DNA of 64,000 bases from CALDTK01 sp045110575. Lineage in GTDB: Bacteria; Bacteroidota; Bacteroidia; Chitinophagales; Saprospiraceae. Where the stretch lies: positions 21,195 through 85,194 of the forward strand of contig JBGCGF010000012.1 of NCBI GenBank assembly GCA_045110575.1, in the 5' to 3' direction. The notes beneath the pieces are model-generated. The model saw nothing but the letters and a program-made list of their open reading frames with translations. It was not told the DNA's origin and did not search any database. Below, piece by piece: positions 17,829 to 26,504 of this stretch. The position numbers and the translations under genes are program-made. The stretch's first letter is position 1, and each line of letters starts with the position of its first letter.

Positions 17829-18620
17829 ATGATTCAGCCCGTTCTTCAAATAGCGCTTCTGCAGGCAGACCTCGTCTGGAATAATGTCGAAGCAAACCTG
17901 CACGCATTTACACGTCAAATAGACGAGGCTGCTAAGGAAGTTGACCTGTTTGTCCTTCCTGAAATGTTCAGTACCGGCTTTTTCATGCAGCCCGAGCATG
18001 CTGCACATAATACGGGCGAAGCCTCCCTGCAGTGGTTAATTCAGCAAGCAAAACAACGAAAAGCAGGTTTTTGCGGAAGCGCCCTTTATCGTCTTCCCGA
18101 CGGTCGATTTGTGAACCGTATGTTTCTCGTAGAGCACGATGGTAGCTATACATACTACGATAAGTGGCACCGGTTTGCGATGGCCGGAGAGGACAAAATG
18201 TATGCTACAGGTAACCGTCTTCCAGTAATAGCAGAATTTAGAGGCTGGAAAATCCTACTTCAGGTTTGTTATGACTTAAGGTTTCCTGTGTACTCCAGAA
18301 ACCGTTTAAACGGTTATGATGCAGTTGTTTACGTAGCTAATTGGCCAGAAACTCGCAGACTGCATTGGCGTACGCTCTTAGCCGCGCGTGCGATTGAAAA
18401 TCAGGCCTACTGCATTGGTGTGAATCGGATAGGTCGTGACGGAAATGACCTAAAGTATCAAGGCGATTCTATGGTAATTGATCCGCTAGGAGTGCCAATA
18501 CTAGACATGTTTAATATGGAAGGTATTGCTGTTTCAAAACTCTCCTACGCCCACCTTGTCGATACTCGAAATCGTTTGCCATTTCTGTCAGATGCAGACG
18601 CTTTTAAACTGCTTGATTAA
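17829..18620 (+). CDS. Nitrilase-family omega-amidase (YafV/Nit2-like)
   Basis: A 263-residue cytosolic carbon-nitrogen hydrolase. The Glu-Lys-Cys triad is visible: Glu in LFVLPEMFSTGF, Lys in YYDKWHRFAM and the nucleophile Cys in LLQVCYDLRFP. The MFSTGF and WHRF contexts match YafV/omega-amidase proteins, which hydrolyse 2-oxoglutaramate or 2-oxosuccinamate and relate compounds left by transaminases. The length fits the family. It lies just after the rplY terminator; its own promoter was not clear. A broad C-N hydrolase assignment is safe; the exact substrate is inferred from family resemblance. Confidence 0.92.
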   Translation: MIQPVLQIALLQADLVWNNVEANLHAFTRQIDEAAKEVDLFVLPEMFSTGFFMQPEHAAHNTGEASLQWLIQQAKQRKAGFCGSALYRLPDGRFVNRMFLVEHDGSYTYYDKWHRFAMAGEDKMYATGNRLPVIAEFRGWKILLQVCYDLRFPVYSRNRLNGYDAVVYVANWPETRRLHWRTLLAARAIENQAYCIGVNRIGRDGNDLKYQGDSMVIDPLGVPILDMFNMEGIAVSKLSYAHLVDTRNRLPFLSDADAFKLLD

Positions 18621-18706
18621 CAGGTGTTAGTGAATTCTTCTTCTCTAGTTCGGTAATGCTCAATATGTTAGCACAACGTCATCTTGTAGACCTTCACGGG
18701 TTTTCG

Positions 18707-18721
18707 AGCTTTCGCCAAAAC
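18707..18721 (-). repeat. Recurrent 15-mer, exact intergenic copy
   Basis: AGCTTTCGCCAAAAC in the 222-base gap between the nitrilase and YegP-like genes, free of any coding constraint. The rest of that gap (18621-18842) shows no gene or convincing promoter. Confidence 0.85.
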
Positions 18722-18842
18722 AGTTCTTCTCCTCCCAACCCCTAAATCTTTGCCGGTTTAGAATGTTGGGGCCTCACATTATTGAGCACACACAGTAAAT
18801 CTTTTAGGGACTTCGGCCCCTTTCAAACACCAGAAAGAAGAT

Positions 18843-21515
18843 ATGGCAGACAAGGACTTAAACCAAAAAAGAACAGAGGATAATTATGCCGCATGTTCAG
18901 CTTACGAAGACCGTATTGGAGATAGTAAGCACGAGAAGCATGATGATGTCATCGTGTTTGAGCATCGAAACGGATTGCACTATTTCGCAACCCTAGATGA
19001 GAACAACGCAATCGCTCTTAGGTCTGAAGGCTATCCAACTACTGGGGCTCGAGACAACGGCCTTAAATCTGTAATACGCAATCGTGAAAAACGGGAGCGT
19101 TTTAAGATAGATGAAGACCGCGAAAACTACTATACCTGCCTAACTGCAGGCAACAACCAGGAAATTGGTCGTAGTTGTCCAAAGAAAAGTCGCCAAGCAG
19201 CAGAATTACTAATTCCGCCAATGAGTGCAGCGGCACTTGCCTTAGCAGAGCGTGTAGCTGCTGATGCAAAGCTTGCCGAGGAACGTACTGCTGCAGCAGC
19301 AGCCAAAGAAGCTGAAGCTTTAAGTCTTGCAGCGAGTAGCGCGAAGACAGAAGGCTATGTACCTAATGCTGAACGGGAACAGGATAACTACCTCGTTTGC
19401 TCAGAGTATCAAGAGCGAGTAGGAGATAGTAAGCATGAGAAGCACGACGATGTAATCGTTTTTCAGCATGCGAACGAACTCTATTACTTCGCTACTGTAG
19501 ATAATAACAACGACGTTGCACTGCGATCTGAAGGTTACCCAACCACAGGAGCACGTGACAACGGGTTAAAGTCAGTACTTCGTAACCGCGAAAAGCGCGC
19601 ACGATTTAAGCTCGAAAAGAATCGCGGACTCTTCTTCACTTGCCTAACCGCGGGAAATAACCAAGAAATTGGTAGAAGTTGCCCGAAAAAGTCCGAGTCT
19701 GCCGCCATGGCAATTTGGGCACCTATGAGTGCAGCAGCACTAGCGTTAAAAGCCCGTGAAGCGGAGGCCGCAGCAGCAATCGAAGCTCCTGCTGTCGCAG
19801 CTACACCTGCTCCTGCACCGAAGAAAAAGAAAGTATCGTCCAGTTCAAGGGTGACAGAGAACTACCTTAAGTGTGAAGAGTATGAAGCTCGGATTCAAGA
19901 TTCGAAGCATCCTGACCACAATGATGTAATCGCCTTCTCGCACAAAAATGGACTACACTATTTCGCAACGCTTGATAGCAACGGTGAGATCGCTTTGCGG
20001 TCAGAAGGATACCAAAGCACAGGCGCACGAGAAAATGGGATTCAATCTGTTTTCAAAAACAGAAAGATTGAGAAGCACTATGTAGTCATCCGTAAAGGGA
20101 ATACCTACTACACCGCGCTCAAAGCAGGCAACCACCAAGAGATTGGTCGTAGCTGTAAGAAGAAGTCAAAAGAAGCGGCCAATTGGTTAATTCCTGGAGC
20201 AGCAGCAGCCGGTCTTGGCCTTGCAGCAGCTTCAGTGTCTGTGCCAACTCCTGCGCCTCCGACTCCTGCGCCAGCTCCGGTCCCTGCACCAGCGCCCAAG
20301 ATTGAAGTTCCTGCGCCACCACCACCTCCTGCTCCAGTAGTACCAGAGCCTCCTAAAGAGAAAGAGGATGACTACCTCGTCTGTAAGGAATATGCAGGAC
20401 GTAAGGTTAACGACAAGAAGAACAACGTTTCGCTTTTCAAGCATGGTAACGGCCAGTTCTATTTCGCCATAGTTGACAATGAAGGAGGCGTTCGTCTTCG
20501 CTCTGAAGGATTTTCTTCTTCCCAAGAAAGAGACCAGGAACTTTCAGGCGCATTACGCTTTCTAGAGGACGAGTCTAAGTACTCACGCATTACCAAAGGA
20601 AAGTATCACATCAATGTCCTTCATGATGAGACAGGCCGTGAGGTCGGTAGATCATGTGCTGCCAAAGAGGCAATTCCGTTTCTCCCATTAGTTGCTGTAG
20701 CCGCAGCTGCAATTCCGGTTGTAGCCGCTGTTCCGAAGCCAACTCCACCGCCTAAGAAGAAGGCTCCAGTTGCCGCGGTTGCCGCCGCTGGTGCTGTTGC
20801 TGGCGCAGCTGCAACTTCCGCTGCTGCTGTTCCTCCTGTAGCTGCTGCCGCAGCAAAAGGTGGTTGCGCACCATGGATGTGGATATTAGGATTAATTGCT
20901 TTGTTAGGCTTACTTTTTTACTTACTCCCACAAGGCTGTAACGGTCTTGGTTGTAATGCACCGAATACAGCGGCTGTCGTTGCCCCTGCAGTAGAAGCGC
21001 CTATCGTTGAGAAACCGGTTGTTGCTGAACCTCCACCGGCTGCCCCTGAGCCAGTTGCTGCGCCTGTACCTGAGCCAGTTGTTGCTAGTTGTAACTGTAA
21101 CTCACTTACGCATCCAGTGTTTGACATTCCAAACACGAAGCCGAATAACATTACTCGACTTGGACGAGCTCCTGAGTTTGGCAACAGCCACAGCCTCAGC
21201 CCAGCAGAGTTTTTCGCGAAGCTTCAACGCCGAGCGGCCAACAACACTGCCGATCGTACCTTCTTGAATGGTATCGCCAAAGCGATGGGGTACAGCAACT
21301 TCTCTGAGTTAAGTGCAGATGAGTTCTCGAGTGTTACGCTTGAGCGCGGTACAACCGGTAACCTTGGTTCGACACCGCGTCACAAGACGATCTACGCTAC
21401 ACTCAACACGAGTGGGCAGGATTTGAAGGCATTCCGCATCAAAGCAGCCAATGGCTGTGACTTACACTTCATGAAGACCTGTGGTAACCACATGTTCTTC
21501 TGTCCGAAGAAGTAA
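18843..21515 (+). CDS. Four-repeat YegP/DUF1508 membrane protein
   Basis: An 890-residue protein with four tandem YegP (DUF1508) units at about residues 15-120, 180-285, 340-440 and 510-600. Each shows the FxH-NGLHYFATLD / ALRSEGYxTxGARDNGLKSV / AGNNQEIGRSC pattern. Ala- and Pro-rich linkers separate them. A transmembrane helix (about 678-697, WMWILGLIALLGLLFYLLP) precedes a Pro/Val-rich linker and a C-terminal domain (about 760-890) ending in ANGCDLHFMKTCGNHMFFC. YegP domains are small alpha-beta dimers of unknown function; the multi-repeat, membrane-anchored form is unusual. There is no N-terminal signal, so repeats 1-4 probably face the cytosol and the C-terminal domain the periplasm. The gene's last 93 bases are duplicated at 23649. 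Confidence 0.88.
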   Translation: MADKDLNQKRTEDNYAACSAYEDRIGDSKHEKHDDVIVFEHRNGLHYFATLDENNAIALRSEGYPTTGARDNGLKSVIRNREKRERFKIDEDRENYYTCLTAGNNQEIGRSCPKKSRQAAELLIPPMSAAALALAERVAADAKLAEERTAAAAAKEAEALSLAASSAKTEGYVPNAEREQDNYLVCSEYQERVGDSKHEKHDDVIVFQHANELYYFATVDNNNDVALRSEGYPTTGARDNGLKSVLRNREKRARFKLEKNRGLFFTCLTAGNNQEIGRSCPKKSESAAMAIWAPMSAAALALKAREAEAAAAIEAPAVAATPAPAPKKKKVSSSSRVTENYLKCEEYEARIQDSKHPDHNDVIAFSHKNGLHYFATLDSNGEIALRSEGYQSTGARENGIQSVFKNRKIEKHYVVIRKGNTYYTALKAGNHQEIGRSCKKKSKEAANWLIPGAAAAGLGLAAASVSVPTPAPPTPAPAPVPAPAPKIEVPAPPPPPAPVVPEPPKEKEDDYLVCKEYAGRKVNDKKNNVSLFKHGNGQFYFAIVDNEGGVRLRSEGFSSSQERDQELSGALRFLEDESKYSRITKGKYHINVLHDETGREVGRSCAAKEAIPFLPLVAVAAAAIPVVAAVPKPTPPPKKKAPVAAVAAAGAVAGAAATSAAAVPPVAAAAAKGGCAPWMWILGLIALLGLLFYLLPQGCNGLGCNAPNTAAVVAPAVEAPIVEKPVVAEPPPAAPEPVAAPVPEPVVASCNCNSLTHPVFDIPNTKPNNITRLGRAPEFGNSHSLSPAEFFAKLQRRAANNTADRTFLNGIAKAMGYSNFSELSADEFSSVTLERGTTGNLGSTPRHKTIYATLNTSGQDLKAFRIKAANGCDLHFMKTCGNHMFFCPKK

Positions 21516-21551
21516 GCATTTCCTCTCAGCGCTAAGCTGATCGATTTATTC

Positions 21552-21592
21552 AAGCCCCTTTCTGCTTCTTGCAGAGAGGGGCTTTGTCTTTT
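21552..21592 (+). terminator. Terminator of the YegP-like gene (copy A)
   Basis: Arms AAGCCCCTTTCTGC and GCAGAGAGGGGCTT (one mismatch) around a five-base loop, followed by a T-rich stretch. A near-identical copy lies at 23779, part of the duplicated gene tail. Confidence 0.85.
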
Positions 21593-21769
21593 GGTCAAAA
21601 CCAATTGAAGTCTGTTTGACTCAAAATCTAATGCAAATCGATTTTTTTAGGAAAATAATAGTATTATTACTCTAACAGATCGATTTTGGTCTATATTTTT
21701 TAATCATTCAGTTATGTTCAGGGCAGTGCAGTCCAGACAAGCCCTAGGCTTAATTCAGGCTATCTATTA

Positions 21770-22864
21770 ATGCTATTTTTTGCTTCTGCTATGTTCTTTT
21801 CTTGCGCTCAAGAAGAACTTTCTTCAACTAGCACTTTAAACGAAGATGGTCTAGAGGTTCCAAACTTCGAGCAAATTCCTTTAGTTTTGGAAACAAGAGG
21901 AGACCTACCCTATTTCGAGGATCCTTTTGCCCTTAAAGAGGCAATTGAGTTTACCGATGCTTATCATGAACCGGAAATTGCAGCTTGGTGTAAAGCTTTA
22001 CCAGTCAAAGTACTTTACAGTCTTGGTGCTTCTTACTCCGATGGTGAGATTTCTCAACTACCAACGCACGTCATAAATAATTTCTGCGGTCTGAATAGCG
22101 ATGGAGAAATAGATCCAAATTTTGCAGTCTCAACAATGGGACGATTTGTGAGTGAGGACGGCCTTATGCAAATGGGAGATCGAATTGTATTTGTTTCCAA
22201 TGATTATCAAATTTCGACAAGCCTCGATCGTCTTGATGAAATTAGGGCCACGATTAAATCGGGAGGAGATTTGACCAAATTTGATGTTAATTCTGATCGG
22301 ACGAATAATTCTATTTCGTTTAATGATGGATTAGAATCACGCGCCGATATTGTAAGCATATTTGACAACTGTGGAACAGGTGTCGTATCAACAAGCACTG
22401 TGAGTTCTGTAAAACATCCTAATGCGGGCGGAACTAGACAGCATAGCATGTCTTTGAAGTTTGTGCAGTTTTATAATCCTCAAAACACAATTTATGGCCA
22501 AACTGATGGCCCGGGTCAAGAGTGGGCATGGCAAGCATTAGAATTGCGGTCAGTCTCTTATAAAAAGAGGAATAATCAGTATAAAACTCGGCACAATCTA
22601 AGTTGGCATTTTAGGGTTCAGCAAGATGCTAACCCTAGTATTGGGAGAACATATTCAGCTACTAAAAATGGGATGTGGGGTAAGGATATTACTCGTAAAC
22701 TTTTCATTACTAATTTACCAGGAACAGGTGATGTTAACAAGTCGGGAACTATTAAGTACTCTCTTATGGATGTCTATCCTGGTGCAGGGGATGTTGGCAC
22801 ATGGGGTACTCACCGAGGTATGGGGGACAACTATAAAGTCCGTTGGGAATGCACAAGTATGTAA
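21770..22864 (+). CDS. Lipoprotein of unknown function (islet gene 1)
   Basis: A 364-residue protein with a short lipoprotein signal (MLFFASAMFFSC, lipobox FFSC). No family is recognised. Features seen: an acidic N-terminal third with a WCKALPVKVLY segment, a SFNDGLESR stretch, and a beta-rich C-terminal half with many aromatics (GQEWAWQALELRSVSYKK, HNLSWHFRVQQD). A CT-rich or glycine-aspartate tail follows (PGAGDVGTWGTHRGMGDNY). Base composition is clearly more AT-rich than the neighbours. It overlaps the next gene by 16 bases, so the pair is coupled. Both lie between duplicated copies of the YegP gene end, which suggests acquisition as a unit. Confidence 0.75.
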   Translation: MLFFASAMFFSCAQEELSSTSTLNEDGLEVPNFEQIPLVLETRGDLPYFEDPFALKEAIEFTDAYHEPEIAAWCKALPVKVLYSLGASYSDGEISQLPTHVINNFCGLNSDGEIDPNFAVSTMGRFVSEDGLMQMGDRIVFVSNDYQISTSLDRLDEIRATIKSGGDLTKFDVNSDRTNNSISFNDGLESRADIVSIFDNCGTGVVSTSTVSSVKHPNAGGTRQHSMSLKFVQFYNPQNTIYGQTDGPGQEWAWQALELRSVSYKKRNNQYKTRHNLSWHFRVQQDANPSIGRTYSATKNGMWGKDITRKLFITNLPGTGDVNKSGTIKYSLMDVYPGAGDVGTWGTHRGMGDNYKVRWECTSM

Positions 22865-23652
22865 GAATCATTGCTATTAGGATCAATTTGATCATGATAG
22901 CAATACTTGTAATGCCTTTTATTTGCCTAGGACAGAGTCTTAATTTTTCATCTGGAGTTCACTTATCGAATCTTACATCAAGAGAGGGTAGCGAGGGTTT
23001 GAAAGTTAACAGCTACAGATTGGGCTGGAGTTCATCTCTTGGAATAGAAAGAGAAGTGATTCATGATATTGGATTTGACCTGAGGCTTAGGTATATTAAT
23101 CGGAAGCCGATAGAGCGTTATGAGCTGGTTGGTAGTCAGACTGGGGGGACAATTCTTTTTGTTGGTTTAGTCCAGAATCTCCCTACTCACTCATCTTATG
23201 CAGGGTTTGACCCTCTCAAACACAATCAACTTCCTAATAGCCAATACCTAGAACTTCACTTTCAGCCTTCATTTTCTTTCACTCTACCCAAATTTGGTAA
23301 ACTCAAAGTAAAAGCTGGAGGTTATGCTGCCTATTTGTTAAACAGCGAGCAAATGAAAACTTCTGTAGAAGAGTTCGGGCCTGAAATTGTGGAATTTGTT
23401 GAATCCTTCTCGCAGCTAGTTTCACCACCTGGAGTTGAATATTCGCCAGGAGATTTAGGTATTAGCGGAGGGGTGTCATATATCTTTAGTATCAAGCAAT
23501 GGGGTGAATTCTCTTTGAATGGTCAATTTTCAAGAGGTACGATTAGAGTTCAGGAAAATACAGGCGTAAAGTTAAATTCAGGGGAGCCAAAATGGAAGAC
23601 CTTTGAATTCGGAGTTGGTTACAATTATCCTATAAGGAAAGCAAGTCGTTGA
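22849..23652 (+). CDS. Outer-membrane beta-barrel protein (islet gene 2)
   Basis: The ATG at 22849 lies inside the end of the lipoprotein gene; an in-frame TTG at 22843 is less likely. A signal peptide (about 30 residues, cleavage after CLG) precedes about 235 residues of amphipathic strands. Examples are LGIEREVIHDIGFDLRLRY, YLELHFQPSFSFTLP and FEFGVGYNYPIRKA, as in PorT/OmpW-like barrels of Bacteroidota. Composition is AT-rich, like its partner. The stop codon TGA (23650-23652) is formed at the exact junction with the duplicated YegP tail, so the current C-terminus (RKASR) may have been set by the rearrangement. Confidence 0.72.
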   Translation: MHKYVRIIAIRINLIMIAILVMPFICLGQSLNFSSGVHLSNLTSREGSEGLKVNSYRLGWSSSLGIEREVIHDIGFDLRLRYINRKPIERYELVGSQTGGTILFVGLVQNLPTHSSYAGFDPLKHNQLPNSQYLELHFQPSFSFTLPKFGKLKVKAGGYAAYLLNSEQMKTSVEEFGPEIVEFVESFSQLVSPPGVEYSPGDLGISGGVSYIFSIKQWGEFSLNGQFSRGTIRVQENTGVKLNSGEPKWKTFEFGVGYNYPIRKASR

Positions 23653-23741
23653 AGGCCTTCCGCATCAAGGCAGCCAATGGTTGTGACTTACACTTCATGA
23701 AGACCTGTGGTAACCATATGTTCTTCTGTCCGAAGAAGTAA
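23649..23741 (+). pseudogene. Duplicated 3' fragment of the YegP-like gene
   Basis: Thirty codons plus stop encode LKAFRIKAANGCDLHFMKTC and on to MFFCPKK, the same amino acids as the end of the YegP gene (21423-21515). The differences are silent third-base changes (for example GCA/GCC, AAA/AAG, GGC/GGT, CAC/CAT). The terminator is duplicated with it. There is no start or upstream domain, so it is a remnant. Silent-only divergence suggests it came from a once functional homologue. The remainder of the gap to 24053 shows no other gene. Confidence 0.85.
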
Positions 23742-23778
23742 GTGACTCCTATTTCGCTTCATGCTGACTGATTAATTC

Positions 23779-23817
23779 AAGCCCCTTTCTGCTTCTAGCA
23801 GAGAGGGGCTTTGTCTT
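23779..23817 (+). terminator. Terminator, duplicated copy B
   Basis: The same stem as at 21552 with a slightly different loop. It now serves the islet's second gene. Confidence 0.8.
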
Positions 23818-24053
23818 TATAGAGATTTTTTTGTTCGATTGAATCTTATTTAGGCAACGGTCCCTCAATTATTGCCGCCTTTACCTCATTTATAGTAACC
23901 GAAAAAGTATAAAATACTCATAGTAGGTTGATTATCAACTCCTATAGGCAGATATTAACTGCATCCCTTCGACTTGTATGGCCGTAGACTAGGTCGAACA
24001 AACACTGAAAAATGAAAAACCAATCAACTGCCCAGGCAGCTGAAGGGGGGGCA

Positions 24054-24602
24054 ATGCGTATCCAGCTTTGGGGCGCGATGATACTCCTTCTATCAGCCCT
24101 CATCTTAAGTTCTTGCGCTTCTCTAGGAGCACTATCCGATCGATCTGCTTCTAATGAAGTATCTGTAGAGATACTAGACCCAGAAGTCCGCTTACGCCAA
24201 GACATTCAAGGCTGGGCCGAGAATTACATCGGAGCGCCATACGTGTTCGGTGCAAAGGGACCAAAAGAATTTGATTGCAGCGGATTCACAAGTCACGTCT
24301 TACGTGAGTTTGAAATCGCACTCCTTGGAAGCTCTATGAGTCAAGCAAAGCAAGGGCGCTCTGTTACGACCAAAGAAGCTAAGCCAGGAGACATCGTCTA
24401 CTTCGAAAACAGCAACGGTCGAGTCAATCACGTTGCGATCGTTATCGCTAATTCACCAGCAGGATTAGAAGTTATACACGCTACAACCTCTCGAGGAGTG
24501 GTGCGGGATAACGTTACCACGTCCAGTTATTGGGCGCCAAGACTCGCTGGAGTACGCTGTGTGGTAGACTGTCGTGTAGGTGGTTTAGTGTCATCTTTTT
24601 AA
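24054..24602 (+). CDS. NlpC/P60 (C40) peptidase lipoprotein
   Basis: The ATG at 24054, behind a purine-rich GAAGGGGGGGC stretch, gives a compact lipoprotein signal (MRIQLWGAMILLLSALILSSC). An in-frame ATG at 24012 would add 14 hydrophilic residues. The mature protein is a single NlpC/P60 domain: the catalytic Cys in FDCSGFTSH, His in RVNHVAIVI and a second conserved His in VIHATTS. The GAPYVFGAKGP segment is typical. The family cleaves the D-Glu to diamino-acid linkage in peptidoglycan stem peptides, so a periplasmic cell-wall hydrolase is expected. A single promoter-distal position before adk is probably independent. Confidence 0.92.
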   Translation: MRIQLWGAMILLLSALILSSCASLGALSDRSASNEVSVEILDPEVRLRQDIQGWAENYIGAPYVFGAKGPKEFDCSGFTSHVLREFEIALLGSSMSQAKQGRSVTTKEAKPGDIVYFENSNGRVNHVAIVIANSPAGLEVIHATTSRGVVRDNVTTSSYWAPRLAGVRCVVDCRVGGLVSSF

Positions 24603-24664
24603 CGAAAGTGGAATACTATAGATAGTGTAGGTTAGACACTATGGTGTAAACCCTCGCTACGCCG

Positions 24665-24672
24665 TACATTTG
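24665..24672 (+). promoter_or_regulatory. Probable -7 box for adk
   Basis: TACATTTG matches TAnnTTTG and lies about 90 bases before the adk ATG. The expected -33 region contains only a weak TGGTG, so support is moderate. Confidence 0.5.
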
Positions 24673-24761
24673 CGGCCTCGCGATTTTACTAGGGTCTATT
24701 TGTCTGCTCTCTGACTGAGTAGATGTTTAGCTCCTAAAAAGCCATGTTTCTCTAATAGCCT

Positions 24762-25346
24762 ATGCTCAACCTCATTCTCTTCGGCCCTCCTGGTTCTGGA
24801 AAAGGAACCCAAGCAACTAAACTCGCTGAGCAGTTTGGACTTATTCATATCTCAACGGGAGACTTGTTTCGTTATGAAATAGGTAACGACACACCATTGG
24901 GTAGGGAAGCCAAGCGTTACATGGATCTCGGGCAGCTTTGTCCAGATACTGTGACTATTGGTATGCTCCGTGCAAAAGTTGAGCGTCATCCAGAGGCTGG
25001 TGGGTTCATTTTTGATGGATTTCCCCGCACCGTTGCACAGGCGCAAGCACTGGATCGCCTTCTTAAAGGCATGAAAGAGCAAGTGGATGTGCTTGTTGCG
25101 CTTGATGTTGAAGAGGATGAAATTACAAGTCGTCTTCTTGAACGTGGTAAAAACAGCGGTCGTTCAGACGATCAAGATGAAGCGGTTATACGCAAGCGTT
25201 TTGCTGTTTATCTCGAAGAAACTGCACCTGTATACCAACATTACCTAGAGCTAGGTAAAGCGGTACGCGTTGATGGTGTTGGTGGAATCGAAGATATTTT
25301 CGGTCGTCTTACTGCTGAGATCGAGCCGCACAAGCAGCTTAGCTAG
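24762..25346 (+). CDS. adk: Adenylate kinase
   Basis: A 194-residue cytosolic enzyme that interconverts ATP + AMP and 2 ADP. The P-loop FGPPGSGKGTQ (residues 7-17), the AMP-binding ISTGDLFRYE, the signature GFIFDGFPRTVAQA and the RKRFAVYLEETAPV segment are intact. The LID is of the short type without zinc cysteines (RLLERGKNSGRSDDQDE), normal for Bacteroidota adenylate kinases of about 190 residues. It is followed by obgE, the common order in Flavobacteriales, where hpt often precedes adk; hpt is not seen here. Confidence 0.97.
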   Translation: MLNLILFGPPGSGKGTQATKLAEQFGLIHISTGDLFRYEIGNDTPLGREAKRYMDLGQLCPDTVTIGMLRAKVERHPEAGGFIFDGFPRTVAQAQALDRLLKGMKEQVDVLVALDVEEDEITSRLLERGKNSGRSDDQDEAVIRKRFAVYLEETAPVYQHYLELGKAVRVDGVGGIEDIFGRLTAEIEPHKQLS

Positions 25347-25396
25347 GCGAAGTTCGTCCCAGACCGAGAAACACGGAATTGCCAATCAAAGGACCT

Positions 25397-25429
25397 TACC
25401 TTTGCACCTACTTGGGTTGACCCAAGTAG
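25397..25429 (+). promoter_or_regulatory. obgE promoter box with hairpin at the predicted mRNA 5' end
   Basis: TACCTTTG (25397-25404) is a good -7 box, with a TTG at 25379-25381 in the -33 area. Directly after it, at the expected transcript start, lies a perfect 9-bp hairpin (CTACTTGGG, loop TTGA, CCCAAGTAG; 25408-25429), 15 bases before the ATG. It could shield the message 5' end or modulate translation. It is not a terminator, as no T-run follows. Confidence 0.55.
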
Positions 25430-25444
25430 CTACTTTTCTACGTT

Positions 25445-26476
25445 ATGGCTAATCAGAACTTTGTCGACTACGTCAAGATCAATTTCCGCTCAGGAAAAGG
25501 AGGTGCAGGTAGTGCACACTTCCGACGCGATAAGATGACGGCACTCGGTGGCCCAGACGGTGGAGATGGCGGTCGAGGCGGCAGCATCATCCTTCGTGGC
25601 AACGAGCACCGTTGGACACTCCTACACTTGCGATACAGCAAGCACATCCGTGCCGAAGATGGAGCAAGTGGTTTTGAAGCGCAAAGCACCGGAAAAGACG
25701 GAGCTGACTTTATTCTAGAAGTGCCTCTTGGAACCATCGCACGTGATGCCGAAACCGGCGAAAAACTATTTGAAATTACTGACCACGGAGAAGAGCGAAT
25801 TCTTCTTCAAGGCGGTCGTGGCGGTCGAGGTAACGTCCACTTCAAGACGCCTACCAACCGAGCTCCACGTTACGCCCAGCCAGGCGAACCTTTCCAAGAA
25901 GCTTGGAAAGTACTTGAGCTTAAGGTTATAGCAGACGTTGGTCTTGTTGGCTTCCCTAATGCGGGTAAGAGCACGCTACTCAGCGTTATCTCTGCTGCCA
26001 AACCAGAAATTGGAGCATATCCGTTCACGACGCTTGTTCCTAACCTCGGTGTAGTGAAGTATCGTGGCGACAAGAGTTTTATCGTCGCAGATATTCCAGG
26101 TATCATCGAAGGTGCGCACGAGGGCAAAGGAATCGGTCACCGTTTCCTTCGTCACATAGAGCGTAACGCGACCTTGCTTTTCTTGGTACCAGCCGATTCT
26201 GACGATATCGAGGCAGAGTACAACATTCTACTCAACGAACTCGCGATGTACAATCGCGAGCTTCTCGATAAGCCTCGCATTCTTGCCTTGAGCAAGAGCG
26301 ACCTCATTGACGATGAGCTCGAAGAAGCAATCACGGAGACTTTACCTAAAGGTGTTCCGTACATCTTCATAAGTGCTGCTACGACGAAGAACATCGATCG
26401 CCTCAAGGATGTGCTTTACACGACGGTAAGTGAGACGCAAGACTTGAAGAAGGTTGCTACTCCATTCGAGGACTAA
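25445..26476 (+). CDS. obgE: GTPase Obg/CgtA
   Basis: A 343-residue ribosome-associated GTPase involved in 50S maturation and stress control. The glycine-rich Obg fold spans residues 1-160 (SGKGGAGSAHFRRDK, GGRGGRGNVHFKT). The G domain has G1 GFPNAGKST (about 168), G2 TTLVPNLG, G3 DIPGIIEGAHEG and G4 LSKSDL. The C-terminal OCT extension is short or missing, as in many Bacteroidota. It lies 98 bases after adk and has its own predicted promoter. Confidence 0.97.
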   Translation: MANQNFVDYVKINFRSGKGGAGSAHFRRDKMTALGGPDGGDGGRGGSIILRGNEHRWTLLHLRYSKHIRAEDGASGFEAQSTGKDGADFILEVPLGTIARDAETGEKLFEITDHGEERILLQGGRGGRGNVHFKTPTNRAPRYAQPGEPFQEAWKVLELKVIADVGLVGFPNAGKSTLLSVISAAKPEIGAYPFTTLVPNLGVVKYRGDKSFIVADIPGIIEGAHEGKGIGHRFLRHIERNATLLFLVPADSDDIEAEYNILLNELAMYNRELLDKPRILALSKSDLIDDELEEAITETLPKGVPYIFISAATTKNIDRLKDVLYTTVSETQDLKKVATPFED

Positions 26477-26504
26477 GAACCGCTGTCTGAAGTGTGGCGT
26501 CTGT

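Noticed and set aside
20232..20525. Long open frames on the minus strand within the YegP-like gene
   Set aside because: They arise from Ala/Pro-rich repetitive codons on the coding strand.
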